64,000 nt of DNA from Deltaproteobacteria bacterium (GCA_019309115.1 JAFDGW010000007.1:1-64000), one strand, 5' to 3'; shown: positions 35,580 to 45,532, numbered from the stretch's first letter. Notes: generated by a model not told the origin, from the sequence alone. Translations and numbers: made by a program.

Positions 35580-36761
35580 CTATTTACCGCACTCATCCAG
35601 CGCTGCAACACCGGCCAAGGTCTTCCCCTCAAGCAATTCCAGAAAAGCCCCACCTCCCGTAGAAACGTAATCAAACCTGTCGTAAGTGCCGCTTTTTCTG
35701 AGAGCAGAAACGGTATCACCTCCACCGGCTACTTTTAAACCCCGACTGCCTGCTACAATCCGTGCCACTTCAAAAGTCCCCATTGCAAAGTCTTCCTTTT
35801 CGAACATCCCGACAGGACCATTCCAGATGATAGTTGCAGCATCGGCAATAGCTCTTTTGAAAGCTTCGACGGTACCGCTACCTATATCATAAATCTCGAA
35901 GTTCGGTGTTATCTCTTCCAGCTTTATCTCCTTCACGACATTTCCACCGGTCTCAACTCCACGCCCGTCAACTGGGAGAATTACTTCAAGCCCTGCTTTT
36001 TCAGCCTTGTCCAGAAATGACCTGGCTCCCTCCAGAAAATCATCTTCCACCATCGATGCGCCCACCGACTTGCCCATAGCTTTTAGAAAGGTATTAGCCA
36101 TCGCCCCACCGATTAACATCTTATCACACCTGTCAGTGAGATTTTCCAGAACTCCTATTTTAGTTGAAACTTTGGCGCCTCCAACGATGAACACCACCGG
36201 TCGCTTCGGATCAACCAGTGCCTTATGGTAATACTCCAGTTCCTTCTGTAACTGATAGCCAGCAGCACACTCCTTAACATATTTGACAATGCCGTGCACC
36301 GAAGCATGAGCTCTGTGGCTTACGGCGAAGGCATCATTCACATAGACATCCACGCCATCTGCCAGAGCACGCGCAAACTCAGGATCGTTTTTTGTCTCAC
36401 CTTCATGGAACCTCACATTTTCCAGAAGAAAACAATCCCCGGGTTTAGCTCTTTCCAAGGCCTTTTGTCGTTCGTCACCAACACAATCACCAACAAAAGT
36501 GACTTCTCGACCTAACAACGAACTCAGGTGATCACACACCGGCCTGAGTGAAAATTCCGGTTTTACCTTGCCTTTAGGGCGTCCAAGATGTGAAGCGATC
36601 AAAAGGTATGCTCCGGAATTCAAGATTTTCTCTATTGTTGGAAGAGTAGCCCGTATTCTGGTGTCGTCGGCAACTTTTTTGTTTTCATCGAGAGGAACAT
36701 TAAAATCGGCTCTTAGAAAAACCACCCTTTCCCTCATTACAACATCGTCCAGGCTTTTCAT
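35580..36761 (-). CDS. pgk: Phosphoglycerate kinase
   Basis: A 393-residue phosphoglycerate kinase, moving phosphate between 1,3-bisphosphoglycerate and ADP. Signatures: FLRADFNVPLDENKKVADDTRI near the N-terminus, SHLGRPKG, FLLENVRFHEGE, VFIVGGAKVSTKI in the hinge, and GGGDTVSAL in the nucleotide-binding half. It lies 154 bases after gap and 21 before tpiA. The gap before it might hold a separate promoter, but no clear one was found. Confidence 0.97.
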   Translation of the reverse strand: MKSLDDVVMRERVVFLRADFNVPLDENKKVADDTRIRATLPTIEKILNSGAYLLIASHLGRPKGKVKPEFSLRPVCDHLSSLLGREVTFVGDCVGDERQKALERAKPGDCFLLENVRFHEGETKNDPEFARALADGVDVYVNDAFAVSHRAHASVHGIVKYVKECAAGYQLQKELEYYHKALVDPKRPVVFIVGGAKVSTKIGVLENLTDRCDKMLIGGAMANTFLKAMGKSVGASMVEDDFLEGARSFLDKAEKAGLEVILPVDGRGVETGGNVVKEIKLEEITPNFEIYDIGSGTVEAFKRAIADAATIIWNGPVGMFEKEDFAMGTFEVARIVAGSRGLKVAGGGDTVSALRKSGTYDRFDYVSTGGGAFLELLEGKTLAGVAALDECGK

Positions 36762-36915
36762 AGATCAGCCCTCCTGCGGCTTGCTCAAGAAAATTACACC
36801 TATTACGGAGATAGGACGACGCTTGCGCCGCCCACATTATTTATTTCAGCACACTACCGGGCAGGAAGATCTTCTCGGTACGTAGCCATCACCGCCAGCA
36901 GCACTTTTACTCTCA

Positions 36916-37926
36916 TCAATCAAGCTGTTTGCCTATGTGCAACGCTAGATCAATCATCCGATTAGAATAGCCGAACTCGTTATCATACCAACTCATGACT
37001 TTAACCAGTCTGCCATCAATCACCTTGGTAAGAGCTGCATCAACTATTGAGGAATAGGTCGAATGATTAAAATCACAGGATACAAGCAATTCTTTTTCAA
37101 CGTGCAGAATGCCTTTGAGAAACTCCTGTGACGCTTCTTCTAATGCACCATTGACTTCATCGACAGTAGTTTCTTTTTCCACCGTGCACACAAAATCCAC
37201 GATAGAAACATTAGGTGTAGGCACTCTGATCGCCAGTCCGTCCAGCTTTCCCTTAAGTTCCGGTATAACCTCCGCAACGGCAACAGCAGCTCCTGTTGTT
37301 GTGGGTATCATGGAAAGCGCCGCTGCTCTGGCTCTTCTGCGGTCTTTGTGCAAAGAGTCGAGCAATCGTTGATCCATGGTGTAAGCATGTACCGTTGTCA
37401 TCAGCCCGTGTATGATACCGAACCTATCGTGAAGGACCCGAACCACCGGCGCAAGACAATTGGTAGTGCACGAGGCGTTAGATACCACGTGGTGGTTTCG
37501 AGGATCGTACTCCTCGTGATTAACGCCCATCACAAAAGTAGCGTCCATCTTCTTTCCCGGTGCCCCGACGATGACTTTCTTGGCCCCAGCGTCTATGTGC
37601 TTCTGAGCAAGGTGCCTTTCCCTAAACCTGCCACTCGCCTCTAGTACAATATCAACCTCTAACTCCCCCCAAGGAGCATCAGCCGGATCGGCCACCTGAC
37701 AGCACCTGTACTTTTTACCATCGACTACAAGGTATTCTCCATCGGACGAAACCTCATTAGGTATCGTTCCGTGCACAGAATCATGCTTTAACAGGTAAGC
37801 AAGTTCTTCAGGACTTCCCAGATCATTGACAGCAACTATCTCAAGTGGTTCCTGCCGTTCCAGATTTGCCCTGAAGATCATTCGCCCTATGCGACCAAAT
37901 CCATTCACCGCAACCCGTACAGCCAT
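36916..37926 (-). CDS. gap: Glyceraldehyde-3-phosphate dehydrogenase, classical type
   Basis: A 336-residue GAPDH with the ordinary fold: NAD-binding VAVNGFGRIGRMIFR at the N-terminus, catalytic Cys in SNASCTTNCLAP, catalytic His in TTVHAYTMDQ, and NEFGYSNRMIDL near the C-terminus. It forms 1,3-bisphosphoglycerate from glyceraldehyde 3-phosphate. I chose ATG 37926, eight bases after GGGAGGG; an ATG five codons upstream would overlap that site. It follows a second, divergent GAPDH gene by 24 bases and precedes pgk. Confidence 0.97.
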   Translation of the reverse strand: MAVRVAVNGFGRIGRMIFRANLERQEPLEIVAVNDLGSPEELAYLLKHDSVHGTIPNEVSSDGEYLVVDGKKYRCCQVADPADAPWGELEVDIVLEASGRFRERHLAQKHIDAGAKKVIVGAPGKKMDATFVMGVNHEEYDPRNHHVVSNASCTTNCLAPVVRVLHDRFGIIHGLMTTVHAYTMDQRLLDSLHKDRRRARAAALSMIPTTTGAAVAVAEVIPELKGKLDGLAIRVPTPNVSIVDFVCTVEKETTVDEVNGALEEASQEFLKGILHVEKELLVSCDFNHSTYSSIVDAALTKVIDGRLVKVMSWYDNEFGYSNRMIDLALHIGKQLD

Positions 37927-37950
37927 GATAGTCCCTCCCATTTGTGCGTT

Positions 37951-39276
37951 TTAATACATCGTTTTCGCTATATTAATCGTCTTATCCCCTAACAGGTTTG
38001 TGTAGCTTCCCAACTCATTATCGTACCATCCGTAGATTACCGCCTGAGTTACCGGTATTTGAAGAATCCCCCTTGCTCCCAGAGGTTGCAGTTGCTTCTT
38101 CAGGGTTTCGGCATCAATGGCTGTACCGTTGGTATCAACGGGAGCCGTCTGTAAGGCCTTTATTATCTGATTTATATCAAAGCGAACAGCTGCCGTGCGA
38201 GTGTGGGTTTCGTGACCTTCTATTATAGCCGCTGCCTTTGGAAGACCGATAATATCAGAGGACACGTTTTGTTCCTCAGAATAAAGCAGATACCCTTCTG
38301 GATAATGGGCAGAAGCTTCTTTGTAAATCCTATTTATGAGCTCCCGAGTCACTGGATTTGTGAAGCTCTCGTCCTGAACAAGCACTACTAGTATTATGAG
38401 AGAACCAGTAGTGGTAGGAACACGAACCGACTCGGCTATGAAGCCTATGTTCTTCATCTCCGGAATGACTAGAGCCAGAGCCCTTGCTGCACCGGTAGTG
38501 GTCAGGATTATATTGTTTGCAACGGACCGATTCTTCCTCAGATCGGTTGCGCCCGCTTTCGGTAGTCTATCCAGAACCGGCTGAGAACTTGTCTGAGCAT
38601 GAACGGTAGCCATAGATGCCGAGAGTATCCTTTGAGGTCCGAAATAGTCCAGCAATGGTTTCATCATGTAAGCAAGGCAAGTGGTGGTACAGGAAGCGGA
38701 TGAAATGAGCACGTGTTTCTGAGGATCATACATGGAGTCGTTGATCCCTTCCACCGTCGTAATGGCATCCTCAGGCATTGATTTGCTCTTGTCTTTTATC
38801 TTAAAAGGCGCAGAAACTATGACCTTCTTTGCTCCAGATGCCAGATGCCCTCGAAGAGACCCTTTGGAATCGTCTGGAGGTGCAGTCGGATCAAGGAAAG
38901 CACCCGTACAGTCAACAACCAAATCCACTCCATAATCCGCCCATCCAATCTGTGCGGGGTTTCGGTACTCACGAAGTACTCTCACCTTAACCCCATTTAC
39001 CTTCATGGTCCCTTCTTCATCGTTAATTTCTTCGATTACCCGTTCGGCTCGGCATCCATACAAATAGTTATGCAAAGCCCCATAAGTGGAATCTCTTTCT
39101 ATAAAGTGAGCAATATCTTCCAGGCTGGTTCCGACTTGTCTGCCTACGTTTATAACGAGTTCAGAAAAATACTGACGTTCGGCATGATACCAGACACTAA
39201 GTTTTCCTATACGGCCCAGACCATTTATTCCCAGCTTCATAGGAACAAATTTTTCCGCGTCACTTGCTATTGCCAT
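37951..39276 (-). CDS. Divergent long glyceraldehyde-3-phosphate dehydrogenase paralogue
   Basis: A 441-residue GAPDH-family protein, about 100 residues longer than usual. The NAD-binding start (LGINGLGRIGKLSVWYHAE) and the active-site loop ISSASCTTTCLAYM with Cys are present, and ATVHAQTSSQPVLDRLPK matches the catalytic His segment. The loop reads SASCTTTC rather than SNASCTTNC. Extra residues lie around 120-165 and in the C-terminal part. It probably acts on a phosphorylated aldehyde, perhaps in the gluconeogenic direction or with another cofactor, but that is inference. GGGAGGG precedes the start. It lies between the PPDK-like and classical gap genes. Confidence 0.85.
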   Translation of the reverse strand: MAIASDAEKFVPMKLGINGLGRIGKLSVWYHAERQYFSELVINVGRQVGTSLEDIAHFIERDSTYGALHNYLYGCRAERVIEEINDEEGTMKVNGVKVRVLREYRNPAQIGWADYGVDLVVDCTGAFLDPTAPPDDSKGSLRGHLASGAKKVIVSAPFKIKDKSKSMPEDAITTVEGINDSMYDPQKHVLISSASCTTTCLAYMMKPLLDYFGPQRILSASMATVHAQTSSQPVLDRLPKAGATDLRKNRSVANNIILTTTGAARALALVIPEMKNIGFIAESVRVPTTTGSLIILVVLVQDESFTNPVTRELINRIYKEASAHYPEGYLLYSEEQNVSSDIIGLPKAAAIIEGHETHTRTAAVRFDINQIIKALQTAPVDTNGTAIDAETLKKQLQPLGARGILQIPVTQAVIYGWYDNELGSYTNLLGDKTINIAKTMY

Positions 39277-39278
39277 AG

Positions 39279-42200
39279 CTAACCCTCCCTTTTACACCGG
39301 TCCAGAGTTTCAATTTCGTCGTTCCAGACCGTCTCATGCTTTCCAAGATAAATAGCTCCGCTTCTGCCATCCAGACTAAGGAAATCACCCGTGCTTATCT
39401 TCCTCCCATTTATATTACACCACCGCTCCGACTCCCACACGACCATTTTATCGCAACCGACAACGCAGGTTTTTCCAAGCCTGTGAGCCACAATAGCCGC
39501 ATGAGATGTGGCGCCCCCTTTGCCGGTTAGAATACCATCAGCAAGCGATATTTCTTTAATATCATCAGGAACGGTATCGGAGCGAATTAAAATTATATTG
39601 TCATCCGGGTAAGTCTTTCGAAGATTTTCAATAGAGTCCACATCAAATGCCACCCTGCCGCAAATAGCACCACCACTCACACCCACGCCACTGGCGAGGT
39701 AGCTTCTGTCGAGTTCCGCCGTCGGTACAAAAATCCTATAACGCTTCTGAATGCGAGGAGCCATGTTCCGACTCTGAAGCACAAAAAGGCCATCTTCGCT
39801 GTTACCTTGGAAAGTAAATTCTATTTCCTGAGGGCCCCAGTGCTGTTCGTTAACTAACTTTTCGGCAATTTCCACAAGGCGTTTGTAAACTCGAGGGAAT
39901 AAGGCTTCAAGTGAAGCCTCCTTGCGTTCGGCTTCTCTTAACCTCTGAGCCTCAGAGATGGGCAGCGTTTTCACGAGGCCACCGACCACATCTTCACCTT
40001 GATTACCCAAGGTAAAATCCCCGTTGGGAAAGATTTCATCTTCCGCCGTCCACGGGTCGTGAGTAAACATAACACCTGCTCCAGAGTGAGTATTCAGATT
40101 ACCGAAAATCATCGCCTGAACCGTAACGGCCGTACCCCAGCAATCAGAAAGTCCCATGATTTGACGATAGGTTCGCGCCTTTGGGGAGTTCCAAGATTCG
40201 ATAACCTGCGTTATAGCAGTAAAAAGCTGTTCTTTTGGGTCATCAGATATGTAAATCCCCATTGATTCTAGTTCTGCACGGTAAGCTTTTGCAACATCTC
40301 TCATTTGCTCCGGCGTAAACTCACGCTTGTAGGTAACACCTGCTTTCTTCTTGTGTTCCAACATCATTTCGTCGAACAAATCCCGGGGAACACCAAAGGA
40401 CATGCCCCACGACTGAATAAATCTTCTAAAATTGTCCCAAGCGAACCAAGCCTGACCAGTCTGAGCAATAAGCCCCTCAACAATCTTTTCGTTTATGCCA
40501 ACATTGAGAAACGTCGTCATCATGCCAGGCATGGACATGGCTGCACCACTTCTTACGGAAACCAGCAGAGTGTTTACAGGACAGCCAAAACATTTACCCG
40601 TCTCTTTCTCCAGCCGTTTTATAAAGGACATGACTCGCTCTTCAAAATCCCGTCTGGATTCCCGAAAGCGCTCTATCACCCGCCTGCACCGGAAGTACTC
40701 TGTGGTTATAATGAAACCTGGCGGGACATTCACTCCTATCTTATGGAGAACAGCAAGGTTGTAACCCTTATTGCCAAGATGGATAATATCGTAAGTCTTT
40801 TCACTTGGATCATAAACCCAGGAAATGGTCTTTTCCGGCTCGTAACTTAACAAAAGATCGAGATCCTCGCTTTCAAAGGTTGCCTTCTGGTGTGAAAGGG
40901 TCACCAGGATGCGAGAAACGAGATTATCGAAGTACTGGAGCCCAAAGGTCCTGGCCACAAGGTCTCTAAGGAAAGCCTCTGAAATCATTTGAATTCTTTC
41001 GGATCTGGAAGACGGTGCAATAGCTTTTCTGTATTTAGCCAGGTACTCATCGTCAGAAAGCCTTCTCACAGCAAGGGTTAAATTGTTTTCGTGAACACTG
41101 TGATAGTGCGTGTGAATGAGCTGGTTTAATCCCTCAGAAAATCCCCGAAAGATATCCATGTACTGAGAATGAGTAAATCTTCTTACTTCCAGTGCTTTTT
41201 CAAAGAGATCTTGATAACGCTGAAGCTGTATGGACCTGATACCGTCAAGCTCAAGAGCTCTCAAGAACATGGGAAAAACTCGAACAATTTTCGAAAATGT
41301 TGCACGGGTTATAAACCCCAGGTCAAGAGACTGGATAATTTCTTCAAAAAGTATGTTTGCCAAATTTTCTAGCCGGAAGGTCAATCCTAAAGCGTCGAAT
41401 TTTCTTTCATGGTAAGAACCGTACATTGATGGAATATCAACTGCTATATGTCGCTTTAAGTATATATTCTCCTGAACTTTGAGCTCCGAAGGGGTCAGAA
41501 TGATATTTTGCAATTTTTCCAAATAGTTGAGTATAGCATCCAGTTTTTTAATTGGATCGTCACTTTCTAGCGCGCTTATTAAAGCTCCGGGATCAGGCAG
41601 TCCAAGCTGGGCACCCTTGTGAAGGTGCTCTTTGATATCTTTGGGAGAAAGAGCGTACTTTTCATGGAGCAACTGGTAAAATTGGACCATAAGAACAAAG
41701 CGATTCTTCTCAACATCCGATACCCCATCTATACGGCTTAAGGCAGGCCGTAGAGCATCTTCCGAAAGGTACAATAAATCGGTAATGTCACGGAGGATGG
41801 CCTCGTCGAACAATGCATTCAAGATTGCGTGAGGTCCTTGCACAAGTGGACTATTCTCGTCAATTTGGCGTAGTACTTCCTCCGGCAAAAAAGGTTCAAT
41901 ATGAGCTATGTCCAGGGTCTTCCAATATCTGAAAATGTTCTCTATAAACGGAACGGTGAAATTGTTGCTCTCAACGTGGCTTTGCTTTCTTAGAAAATGT
42001 ATAAGTGGGTCCCCTCGGCCGTAAATTTCATCAACCTGAGTGGAAACTGAACGAAGCAATCCTTCAGCACCGATTTCGTTAAAGTATACTGGAAACAGCT
42101 TTGCGAGCTGCTTTACAAGGTTATAGACTGGCGCTATGTCAGCATGTAGCAATTCACTAACATCACGCTGGAAAAGGTCAGTGTCTCTAATACATGTTCC

Positions 42201-43565
42201 TGTTAAGGCCAAGTAGACGATAAGAGCTGATAACAAATTTTTTGTTCGCCTGGGATTTCGCTTTATAAGGTCCAGCCAAACCCTAATGTTCAGTAAATGC
42301 GCTTGATTCACCTGTACCTGCCAGTGGGCACTCACTCCTGATACCCTGGCAGTCTGGAAACCCATACCTACGATTCTGCCTATGAAGTGATCTATAAGGG
42401 TCCTGTTGTCGGTGTCTATTATTTCGCGTCCAATGGTCTGGATACAGTGCAGCGCTGCTTCGGGATATTGGTAAAAGGTTTCCTCAAGTATATCCAGGAC
42501 TCTGTCAACAGAATTCTTTAGATCCGGGCTATCCTGGTCATGGAGCCACTTAGCTAGATCCTGATTGATGCTACGTAGGGTCTCTTCATGAATAGCCTCA
42601 AGTCCCTTTGTTTGGATGATTTTCAAACGCATGAGCATACTGGGCGAGGAAGATGCGGTTTCATACTTTTTAAGCTTGGCGGATAGTGATGCGTAGGTCT
42701 TCACAACCTCCTTATAATCCGGCAACTCCAGCATGATCTTAAGAGCTTCAATAGGGTCCTCCATCACTTTTGTAGCCTGCAATCTTTTCTTATGAAAAAG
42801 AAAGTTACTAAGAGACAGTGGCTTACACTCATCAAGCCACGGGGGGTGTTCGCAGGCGAGTTGGCCACACAGCCATGCGCAGGGATCATCGCATTGTAGC
42901 CAGTAATCGAATGTTTCATGGAGAACCCGATACAAAAGCCCTCTCACCTCAGAAAAGGATTCAGGAGATTGCCATATATCAATAACCCTTTTTGCAATAG
43001 CCTTGACGGAATAGTAACTCTTCAGCAGGTACTGAAAATTTTCATTCTCAAGGCTGGCCAACTTGAACAGATAAAGCCTTAATATACCTTCGTTTATATC
43101 GCTCAGCGCCTCTGGTTCACTTTCTATTTCTTCATAACGGCCATATTGATCAGGCAACGGGTTTGCCCAATTTTGGCCGAACAGGTCCAGCATTTTGATC
43201 CAAAAGGCAAGAAACCTATCAATTGCCGCTGCCTTAGTCGAAGGCTGCACAGACTGCCTAAAAGAATCCCATATCATTTTAGCAAGGAGATAAACCACCA
43301 AGCCTTTTTTTTCGTGCTTTTCGTATAGGCTTATGTTGGATACCGTATATCTCCAAGCTTCATCAATAACGACCTGCCAGTTGGTGTACCTATGGTGATA
43401 TTCCCTGAGCAGCTCCTCCGCTTCCTTTTCTTTGCCTTTGTACCCTCTCACAACATCGACAAGGACATAAAAAAGAGGATGAATCTTAATGGGTTCCTTT
43501 CTGGTTAATTCCAAGTGGATGCGTAAGGCATCAGACATAAAAGATTCCGCTACGGGTTGACCCAT
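39279..43565 (-). CDS. Large PPDK-like phosphotransfer protein lacking the C-terminal barrel
   Basis: A 1428-residue protein. Residues 1-930 are largely helical, with no domain I recognise. Residues about 935-1290 match the ATP-grasp (PPDK_N) part of pyruvate phosphate dikinase (LGNKGYNLAVLHKIGVNVPPGF, SVRSGAAMSMPGMMTTFLNVG). Residues about 1320-1420 are the swivelling phosphohistidine domain, with His near 1355 in GGATSHAAIVAHRLGK. The C-terminal PEP/pyruvate barrel is absent, so it cannot be a complete dikinase; it may phosphorylate itself and pass phosphate elsewhere. GGAGG lies seven bases before ATG 43565; an ATG ten codons upstream is less likely. It heads the operon with two GAPDHs, pgk and tpiA, implying a link to triose metabolism. 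Confidence 0.8.
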   Translation of the reverse strand: MGQPVAESFMSDALRIHLELTRKEPIKIHPLFYVLVDVVRGYKGKEKEAEELLREYHHRYTNWQVVIDEAWRYTVSNISLYEKHEKKGLVVYLLAKMIWDSFRQSVQPSTKAAAIDRFLAFWIKMLDLFGQNWANPLPDQYGRYEEIESEPEALSDINEGILRLYLFKLASLENENFQYLLKSYYSVKAIAKRVIDIWQSPESFSEVRGLLYRVLHETFDYWLQCDDPCAWLCGQLACEHPPWLDECKPLSLSNFLFHKKRLQATKVMEDPIEALKIMLELPDYKEVVKTYASLSAKLKKYETASSSPSMLMRLKIIQTKGLEAIHEETLRSINQDLAKWLHDQDSPDLKNSVDRVLDILEETFYQYPEAALHCIQTIGREIIDTDNRTLIDHFIGRIVGMGFQTARVSGVSAHWQVQVNQAHLLNIRVWLDLIKRNPRRTKNLLSALIVYLALTGTCIRDTDLFQRDVSELLHADIAPVYNLVKQLAKLFPVYFNEIGAEGLLRSVSTQVDEIYGRGDPLIHFLRKQSHVESNNFTVPFIENIFRYWKTLDIAHIEPFLPEEVLRQIDENSPLVQGPHAILNALFDEAILRDITDLLYLSEDALRPALSRIDGVSDVEKNRFVLMVQFYQLLHEKYALSPKDIKEHLHKGAQLGLPDPGALISALESDDPIKKLDAILNYLEKLQNIILTPSELKVQENIYLKRHIAVDIPSMYGSYHERKFDALGLTFRLENLANILFEEIIQSLDLGFITRATFSKIVRVFPMFLRALELDGIRSIQLQRYQDLFEKALEVRRFTHSQYMDIFRGFSEGLNQLIHTHYHSVHENNLTLAVRRLSDDEYLAKYRKAIAPSSRSERIQMISEAFLRDLVARTFGLQYFDNLVSRILVTLSHQKATFESEDLDLLLSYEPEKTISWVYDPSEKTYDIIHLGNKGYNLAVLHKIGVNVPPGFIITTEYFRCRRVIERFRESRRDFEERVMSFIKRLEKETGKCFGCPVNTLLVSVRSGAAMSMPGMMTTFLNVGINEKIVEGLIAQTGQAWFAWDNFRRFIQSWGMSFGVPRDLFDEMMLEHKKKAGVTYKREFTPEQMRDVAKAYRAELESMGIYISDDPKEQLFTAITQVIESWNSPKARTYRQIMGLSDCWGTAVTVQAMIFGNLNTHSGAGVMFTHDPWTAEDEIFPNGDFTLGNQGEDVVGGLVKTLPISEAQRLREAERKEASLEALFPRVYKRLVEIAEKLVNEQHWGPQEIEFTFQGNSEDGLFVLQSRNMAPRIQKRYRIFVPTAELDRSYLASGVGVSGGAICGRVAFDVDSIENLRKTYPDDNIILIRSDTVPDDIKEISLADGILTGKGGATSHAAIVAHRLGKTCVVGCDKMVVWESERWCNINGRKISTGDFLSLDGRSGAIYLGKHETVWNDEIETLDRCKREG

Positions 43566-43712
43566 ACGTAAACCTCCATTCAGATAGGAAGGCAAAATTT
43601 TGCTCCTTTGATTGAAGGCACATCTAATCTTTTAGGTTACATGACCCTTTTAAACATAACCACTCAACCACTGGGATGCAATCTTTAGCCGGTGCGTGGG
43701 CATGCTATCTAA

Positions 43713-44204
43713 TCAAAGACGAAGCGACATCAAGATTGCAGAGCATTTGCCGTGTGCAGAATTATAGTAATCTGGACGTTTGCCTGTTATCTTAAATCCA
43801 AAGGATTCATATAATTTTATGGCTGCGATGTTATCTTCACGGACTTCAAGATGAATAACGGAGGCTTCTTCACGTATCGCCGCACTTAAGAGGAAACCTA
43901 ACAAAGCTTTTCCATAGCCGCAACGTTGGAAATTGCGCGCTACTGCAATGTTATTAAGATGAACTTCGTCCAGTATCTTCTCCGCACACAGATAACCAAT
44001 AACAATTGATTTTTCTGAACTATTCCGGCTTCTCTCAATAACAAAACACAATGAAAAATTCTTCTCTATTTCCTTTCTAAAGATTTTCTCTGTCCACGGC
44101 TCAAACTGAACCTGTTTTTCAATGACCATCACTGCCGGTATATGCCTGCTCTCCATAGGCACAATTCTGAGTGCCTCATCACGATTCTGGATTAACCAGC
44201 TCAT
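43713..44204 (-). CDS. rimI: GNAT acetyltransferase, RimI-like
   Basis: A GNAT-fold N-acetyltransferase of about 163 residues most like RimI, which acetylates the N-terminal Ala of ribosomal protein S18. Features: EPWTEKIFRKEIEKN, IGYLCAEKILDEVHLNNIAV, the acetyl-CoA loop RNFQRCGYGKALL, and HLEVREDNIAAIKLYESFGFKITGKRPDYY. I start it at ATG 44204 with a weak GAGAG site; an ATG at 44231 would overlap the EIIA gene by 53 bases, and ATG 44156 is also possible. It is the last gene of the rpoN-type operon. Substrate not proved. Confidence 0.8.
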   Translation of the reverse strand: MSWLIQNRDEALRIVPMESRHIPAVMVIEKQVQFEPWTEKIFRKEIEKNFSLCFVIERSRNSSEKSIVIGYLCAEKILDEVHLNNIAVARNFQRCGYGKALLGFLLSAAIREEASVIHLEVREDNIAAIKLYESFGFKITGKRPDYYNSAHGKCSAILMSLRL

Positions 44205-44634
44205 TTGCTCTCGTAATCTGTCGTCTGGCATAATGCTGAATGTCCAATGCTACTTCTTCAAGGTTTTTTCCCTGCTGACGACACAGGCTGTACGCCCTTA
44301 ATATCATTGGGAGATTAAACCCGCTCACGACGTCCACGCTTTTGCCTGAAAAAGCAAGAGCCACATTGGTGGGTGTGCCACCAAAAATATCAGTCAATAT
44401 GATTACTCCCGCGCCTTCATCGGCCTCATGAATTGTCTGTTCAAACAACCTGACAATATCCTGGCTACTCATGTTTGGTTTCATCTCAACGGCATAAACA
44501 CCCTCCAGCCTGCCGAGGATCAGCTCAGCAACCCTTAGGAACTCAGTGGCCAGCCCCAGGTGTGCCGCCACGATTATGCCAACCCGCCGTTCTGTATTAC
44601 TCCCACCTCCATTCTTCACATCAGCCATGTTCAA
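44179..44634 (-). CDS. PTS EIIA component, mannose family
   Basis: A 151-residue EIIA of the mannose/fructose (EIIA-Man) fold. The phospho-acceptor is His25 in IIVAAHLGLATE; the ILTDIFGGTPTNVALAF segment is also conserved. It would take phosphate from HPr. No EIIB, EIIC, HPr or EI gene is in the window, so it more likely serves regulation than sugar uptake, as is usual for incomplete deltaproteobacterial PTS sets. It overlaps the 3' part of rapZ by 14 bases and is followed by the acetyltransferase. Its position by ptsN and rapZ suggests shared control of the RpoN cluster. Confidence 0.88.
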   Translation of the reverse strand: MNMADVKNGGGSNTERRVGIIVAAHLGLATEFLRVAELILGRLEGVYAVEMKPNMSSQDIVRLFEQTIHEADEGAGVIILTDIFGGTPTNVALAFSGKSVDVVSGFNLPMILRAYSLCRQQGKNLEEVALDIQHYARRQITRANELVNPES

Positions 44635-45532
44635 CGTCCCGATGAAAGATTATGGCCGGAAAACCGCGTGTTTTTAGCCATCGAACAAACTCTTCTGCAA
44701 CCACGACGGATCTGTGTCTTCCACCAGTGCAGCCAAAGGCAATGGTCAGATAACGCTTGCCTTCTCTGATGTAGCGGGGGAGCAGAAAATCAAAAAAGTC
44801 TGAAATGGTGGATATGAAAGCCTTAAAGTCTTCATGCTTCATTACCCATTCTTTAACCAGAGCTGTACGACCGGTAAGATCTTTTAGGCTATCGACAAAG
44901 TAAGGATTCGGCAAGAACCGAACGTCCATAACTACGTCAGCTTCGACGGGGACTCCATATTTATAACCGAAAGACATCACCTGAACCTTTAAAAGTTCTT
45001 TCTCACTTACTATCCGGTAGGATCTAACAATAAGGCTTTTCAAATCGTGAACCGTGAAGTCTGATGTATCTATTACCCTATCTGCTCGATCCCGAAGAGG
45101 CTTCAACAACTTTCGTTCAAGGTCAATTGCATCAATTAAACTCTTTCCTTCTGTTTCTTCACCATACTCAAGTGGGTGAACTCGCCTTGTTTGACTGTAC
45201 CGCCTGCGCAACACATCTCGATCTGCTTCTAGAAAAACTATCTCTAGGAAATACCCCTTCCCCTCCAGGTCGGAAAAAATCGCACCGTATTCTTCAAGGA
45301 AACTTCTCTCCCGAATATCGATCCCTAGAGCGATCCTAGTAATCTCTGGCATTTTTTTCTCGCAGAGCTCAAGCAGTGACGGGAGGAGAGGTACAGGAAG
45401 GTTATCTATGCAAAAATAACCCAGATCCTCAAAAGCCTTAATTGCCGTGCTCTTCCCAGAGCCCGACAAACCTGTCACAATTACAACATGTTGCTGTTTC
45501 TGACGAAATTCCTGACCCATAGCAGTTATCAA
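44621..45532 (-). CDS. rapZ: RapZ/YvcJ-family nucleotide-binding adaptor
   Basis: A 303-residue RapZ-family P-loop protein. The N-terminal half has Walker A GLSGSGKST and DLGYFCIDNLPVPLL; the C-terminal half has IAFGCTGGRHRSVVVAE. In E. coli RapZ guides RNase E to the GlmZ small RNA to tune glucosamine-6-phosphate synthase, and so envelope precursor supply; in other groups the role differs. The start may be TTG 45532, overlapping the ptsN stop (TTGA), or ATG 45520. Its place between ptsN and an EIIA gene is the common arrangement. Confidence 0.93.
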   Translation of the reverse strand: MITAMGQEFRQKQQHVVIVTGLSGSGKSTAIKAFEDLGYFCIDNLPVPLLPSLLELCEKKMPEITRIALGIDIRERSFLEEYGAIFSDLEGKGYFLEIVFLEADRDVLRRRYSQTRRVHPLEYGEETEGKSLIDAIDLERKLLKPLRDRADRVIDTSDFTVHDLKSLIVRSYRIVSEKELLKVQVMSFGYKYGVPVEADVVMDVRFLPNPYFVDSLKDLTGRTALVKEWVMKHEDFKAFISTISDFFDFLLPRYIREGKRYLTIAFGCTGGRHRSVVVAEEFVRWLKTRGFPAIIFHRDVEHG

